Below, in pieces: positions 62,610-64,000 of a stretch of 64,000 nucleotides of DNA. The stretch's first letter is position 1. Each line of letters opens with the position of its first letter. Location: NCBI RefSeq assembly GCF_000296835.1, contig NZ_CAKE01000035.1:1-64000 (forward strand). The letters run 5' to 3'. Below the pieces are notes generated by a model. It saw nothing but the letters and a program-made list of their open reading frames with translations, was not told where the DNA came from and did no database searches. The translations under genes and the position numbers were made by a program. The DNA is from Lactobacillus hominis DSM 23910 = CRBIP 24.179 (GTDB lineage: Bacteria; Bacillota; Bacilli; Lactobacillales; Lactobacillaceae).

Positions 62610-63824
62610 TTACTTGTCAGAAACGCAAGCGATTCCTGGTAATTCCTTACCTTCAAGGTAGTTAAGTGAAGCACCACCACCAGTAGAAATGTGGCTAATC
62701 TTAGGAGCGATACCCAATTGCTTAGCAGCTGCAGTTGAGTCACCACCACCGATAATAGTTACAGCGTCTTTCAAGTCAGCTAATGCACGACCAACTTCCA
62801 AAGTACCTTCAGCGTAGTTTGGCATTTCGAATGCACCCATTGGTCCATTCCAAACAACAGTCTTTGCATCTTTTAAGATTTCTCTGAATTTTTCAACAGT
62901 CTTTGGACCGATATCAAGACCCATTTCGTTATCAGGAATATCATCACCAACAACTTCGTGAGGAGCATCGTTTGAGAATTCAGTTGCTGCAACATTATCT
63001 ACAGGCAATACAATCTTGTCGCCTGCTTTTTCTAATAATTCTTTAGCAAGATCAACTTTGTCAGCTTCAAATAATGATTTACCAATCTTGTGACCTTGAG
63101 CAGCTAAGAAAGTATAAGCCATACCACCACCGATTAAAATGTGATCTGACTTAGGAATTAAGTTTTCGATAACACCAATCTTGTCTGAAACCTTTGCCCC
63201 ACCAAGAATAGTTACAAATGGGTGAACTGGGTTTTCAACAGCATCCCCTAAGAACTTGATTTCCTTTTCAAGTAAGTAGCCAGCTGCTGCAGGCTTACCA
63301 GCCTTCTTCATAGCAGTTGCGATACCAACATTTGAAGCGTGGCTTCTGTGCGCAGTACCAAATGCATCGTTCACAAAGACATCGCCCAAGCTTGCCCAGT
63401 ATTCACCAAGTTTAGGATCGTTCTTTGATTCGCGCTTACCAAAGTCGTTATCAATATCTTGGAATCTAGTGTTTTCAAGAACGATTACATCGCCATCTTT
63501 CATGTTATCGATGGTTTCTTCAACTTCTTTACCTTCATTTTCAGGTACGAAAGTTACAGGTTTGTCTAATAATTCACTTAAACGTTCTGCAACTGGACGT
63601 AAAGATAATTCCTTCTTGTCAGCATCTGACTTAACACGTCCCAAGTGACTAAGCAAAATTGCTTTACCGCCATGTTCAATGATGTACTTGATAGTTGGCA
63701 ATGCAGCAACGATACGGTTGTCATCACCAATAACACCATTTTTAATTGGAACATTAAAATCTACACGAACTAATACTTTTTTACCTTTAAGATCTTTAAG
63801 ATCTGAAACAATTAATTTAGCCAT
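62610..63824 (-). CDS. pgk: Phosphoglycerate kinase
   Basis: Transfers the acyl phosphate of 1,3-bisphosphoglycerate to ADP. It has 404 residues, [20 protein letters not shown] at the start with the substrate motif RVDFNVP, then [21 protein letters not shown] and the nucleotide motif [10 protein letters not shown] with GGGDSTAA. The ATG at 63824 is preceded by GGAGG twelve bases away. A strong terminator hairpin lies between it and gapA, so it may be expressed below gapA. Confidence 0.97.
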   Translation of the reverse strand: MAKLIVSDLKDLKGKKVLVRVDFNVPIKNGVIGDDNRIVAALPTIKYIIEHGGKAILLSHLGRVKSDADKKELSLRPVAERLSELLDKPVTFVPENEGKEVEETIDNMKDGDVIVLENTRFQDIDNDFGKRESKNDPKLGEYWASLGDVFVNDAFGTAHRSHASNVGIATAMKKAGKPAAAGYLLEKEIKFLGDAVENPVHPFVTILGGAKVSDKIGVIENLIPKSDHILIGGGMAYTFLAAQGHKIGKSLFEADKVDLAKELLEKAGDKIVLPVDNVAATEFSNDAPHEVVGDDIPDNEMGLDIGPKTVEKFREILKDAKTVVWNGPMGAFEMPNYAEGTLEVGRALADLKDAVTIIGGGDSTAAAKQLGIAPKISHISTGGGASLNYLEGKELPGIACVSDK

Positions 63825-63855
63825 TAAACTAATAAACCTCCATGATGGACTCTTT

Positions 63856-63890
63856 GAAAAAAGGCGGAGGAAGCAATTCCCTCCGCCTTC
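63856..63890 (-). terminator. Terminator-like hairpin between gapA and pgk
   Basis: Minus strand: AAGGCGGAGG and CCTCCGCCTT form a perfect ten-pair GC-rich stem with a nine-base loop, followed by TTTTTT. It lies 42 bases after the gapA stop and about 30 before pgk. Confidence 0.9.
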
Positions 63891-63931
63891 TCTCTGCAAA
63901 ACTAATAATCAAATAATTAATAAATTAATGA

Positions 63932-64000
63932 TTAAAGAGTAGCAAATTTCAATAAAGTACGAACCATTTGGCAAGTGAATGAGTATTCGTTGTCGTACCA
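63932..64000 (-). CDS. gapA: Glyceraldehyde-3-phosphate dehydrogenase, C-terminal end (cut by window)
   Basis: The last 22 residues, WYDNEYSFTCQMVRTLLKF then ATL and TAA. The WYDNE(Y)S motif is the strongly conserved NAD-site region of the C terminus, with Asn and Tyr stacking residues. The 5' part lies right of the window. First gene of the glycolytic cluster with pgk, tpiA and eno; a cggR regulator would be expected upstream. Confidence 0.92.
   Translation of the reverse strand, partial: WYDNEYSFTCQMVRTLLKFATL

Overview
The window is a stretch of low-GC Firmicute chromosome that reads as a Lactobacillus of the gasseri/johnsonii group. The evidence is the tdk-prfA-prmC-sua5-upp-atpBEFHAGDC gene order, the gap-pgk-tpiA-eno glycolytic cluster, a complete comG operon next to ackA, an alsS-alsD acetoin pathway, LtaS-like and MurT-type wall genes, and AT-rich code with frequent TTG starts. 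I cannot settle the species without a database search. Almost all genes lie on the minus strand, and both ends cut a gene: MreB/Mbl at the left, GapA at the right.

Layout. 0-11.6 kb: cell-shape gene, F1Fo ATP synthase operon with its own promoter and terminator, upp, and the tdk-prfA-prmC-sua5 operon. 11.7-14.4 kb: MurT-like ligase, beta-lactamase-fold serine hydrolase, and a tRNA-Glu(CTC)/tRNA-Gln(CTG) pair. 14.4-19.3 kb: gene remnants, sugar uptake permease, MFS drug exporter, pgi, VanZ-like protein. 19.5-25.3 kb: LtaS-family lipoteichoic acid enzyme, two-component system, small SdpI-like membrane protein, manA. 25.3-26.4 kb: a decayed patch (collapsed MalY/PatB aminotransferase and a frameshifted DUF3737 gene). 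26.5-32.3 kb: alsD/alsS, two small unknown genes, tmRNA, ackA, YtxK-like methyltransferase. 32.4-36.0 kb: comG competence pseudopilus operon. 36.1-41.5 kb: YebC, secreted C39 peptidase with tandem repeats, second VanZ protein, DUF4097 protein, paired fluoride channels with a HAD phosphatase. 41.6-46.9 kb: glmS, glmM, cdaR, cdaA. 46.9-50.7 kb: potABCD polyamine importer. 50.7-57.7 kb: murB, exonuclease, tsaE, pta, ung, HAD phosphatase, unknown proteins, GNAT. 57.2-60.4 kb: smpB, rnr, secG. 60.5-64 kb: eno, tpiA, pgk, end of gapA.

How the genes fit together. The set is mostly core metabolism. Glycolysis (pgi, gap, pgk, tpiA, eno) feeds pyruvate overflow to acetate (pta, ackA) and acetoin (alsS, alsD). 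Amino-sugar and wall precursor synthesis (glmS, glmM, murB, murT) sits beside c-di-AMP synthesis (cdaA, cdaR). Ribosome rescue and quality control is unusually complete here: ssrA, smpB, rnr, prfA, prmC. Sua5 and TsaE both serve tRNA t6A modification.

I found no prophage, insertion sequence, CRISPR array or defence island, and no convincing undescribed multi-gene system. The observations most worth a second look are the damaged genes near 14.5 and 25.3-26.4 kb, the C34 tRNA pair, two GntR/NagR-type operator candidates around the glmS promoter, the ssrA promoter embedded in the ackA terminator, a palindrome before an atypical TetR-like gene, a strong terminator between gapA and pgk, and the lysine-rich tail on ComGF.
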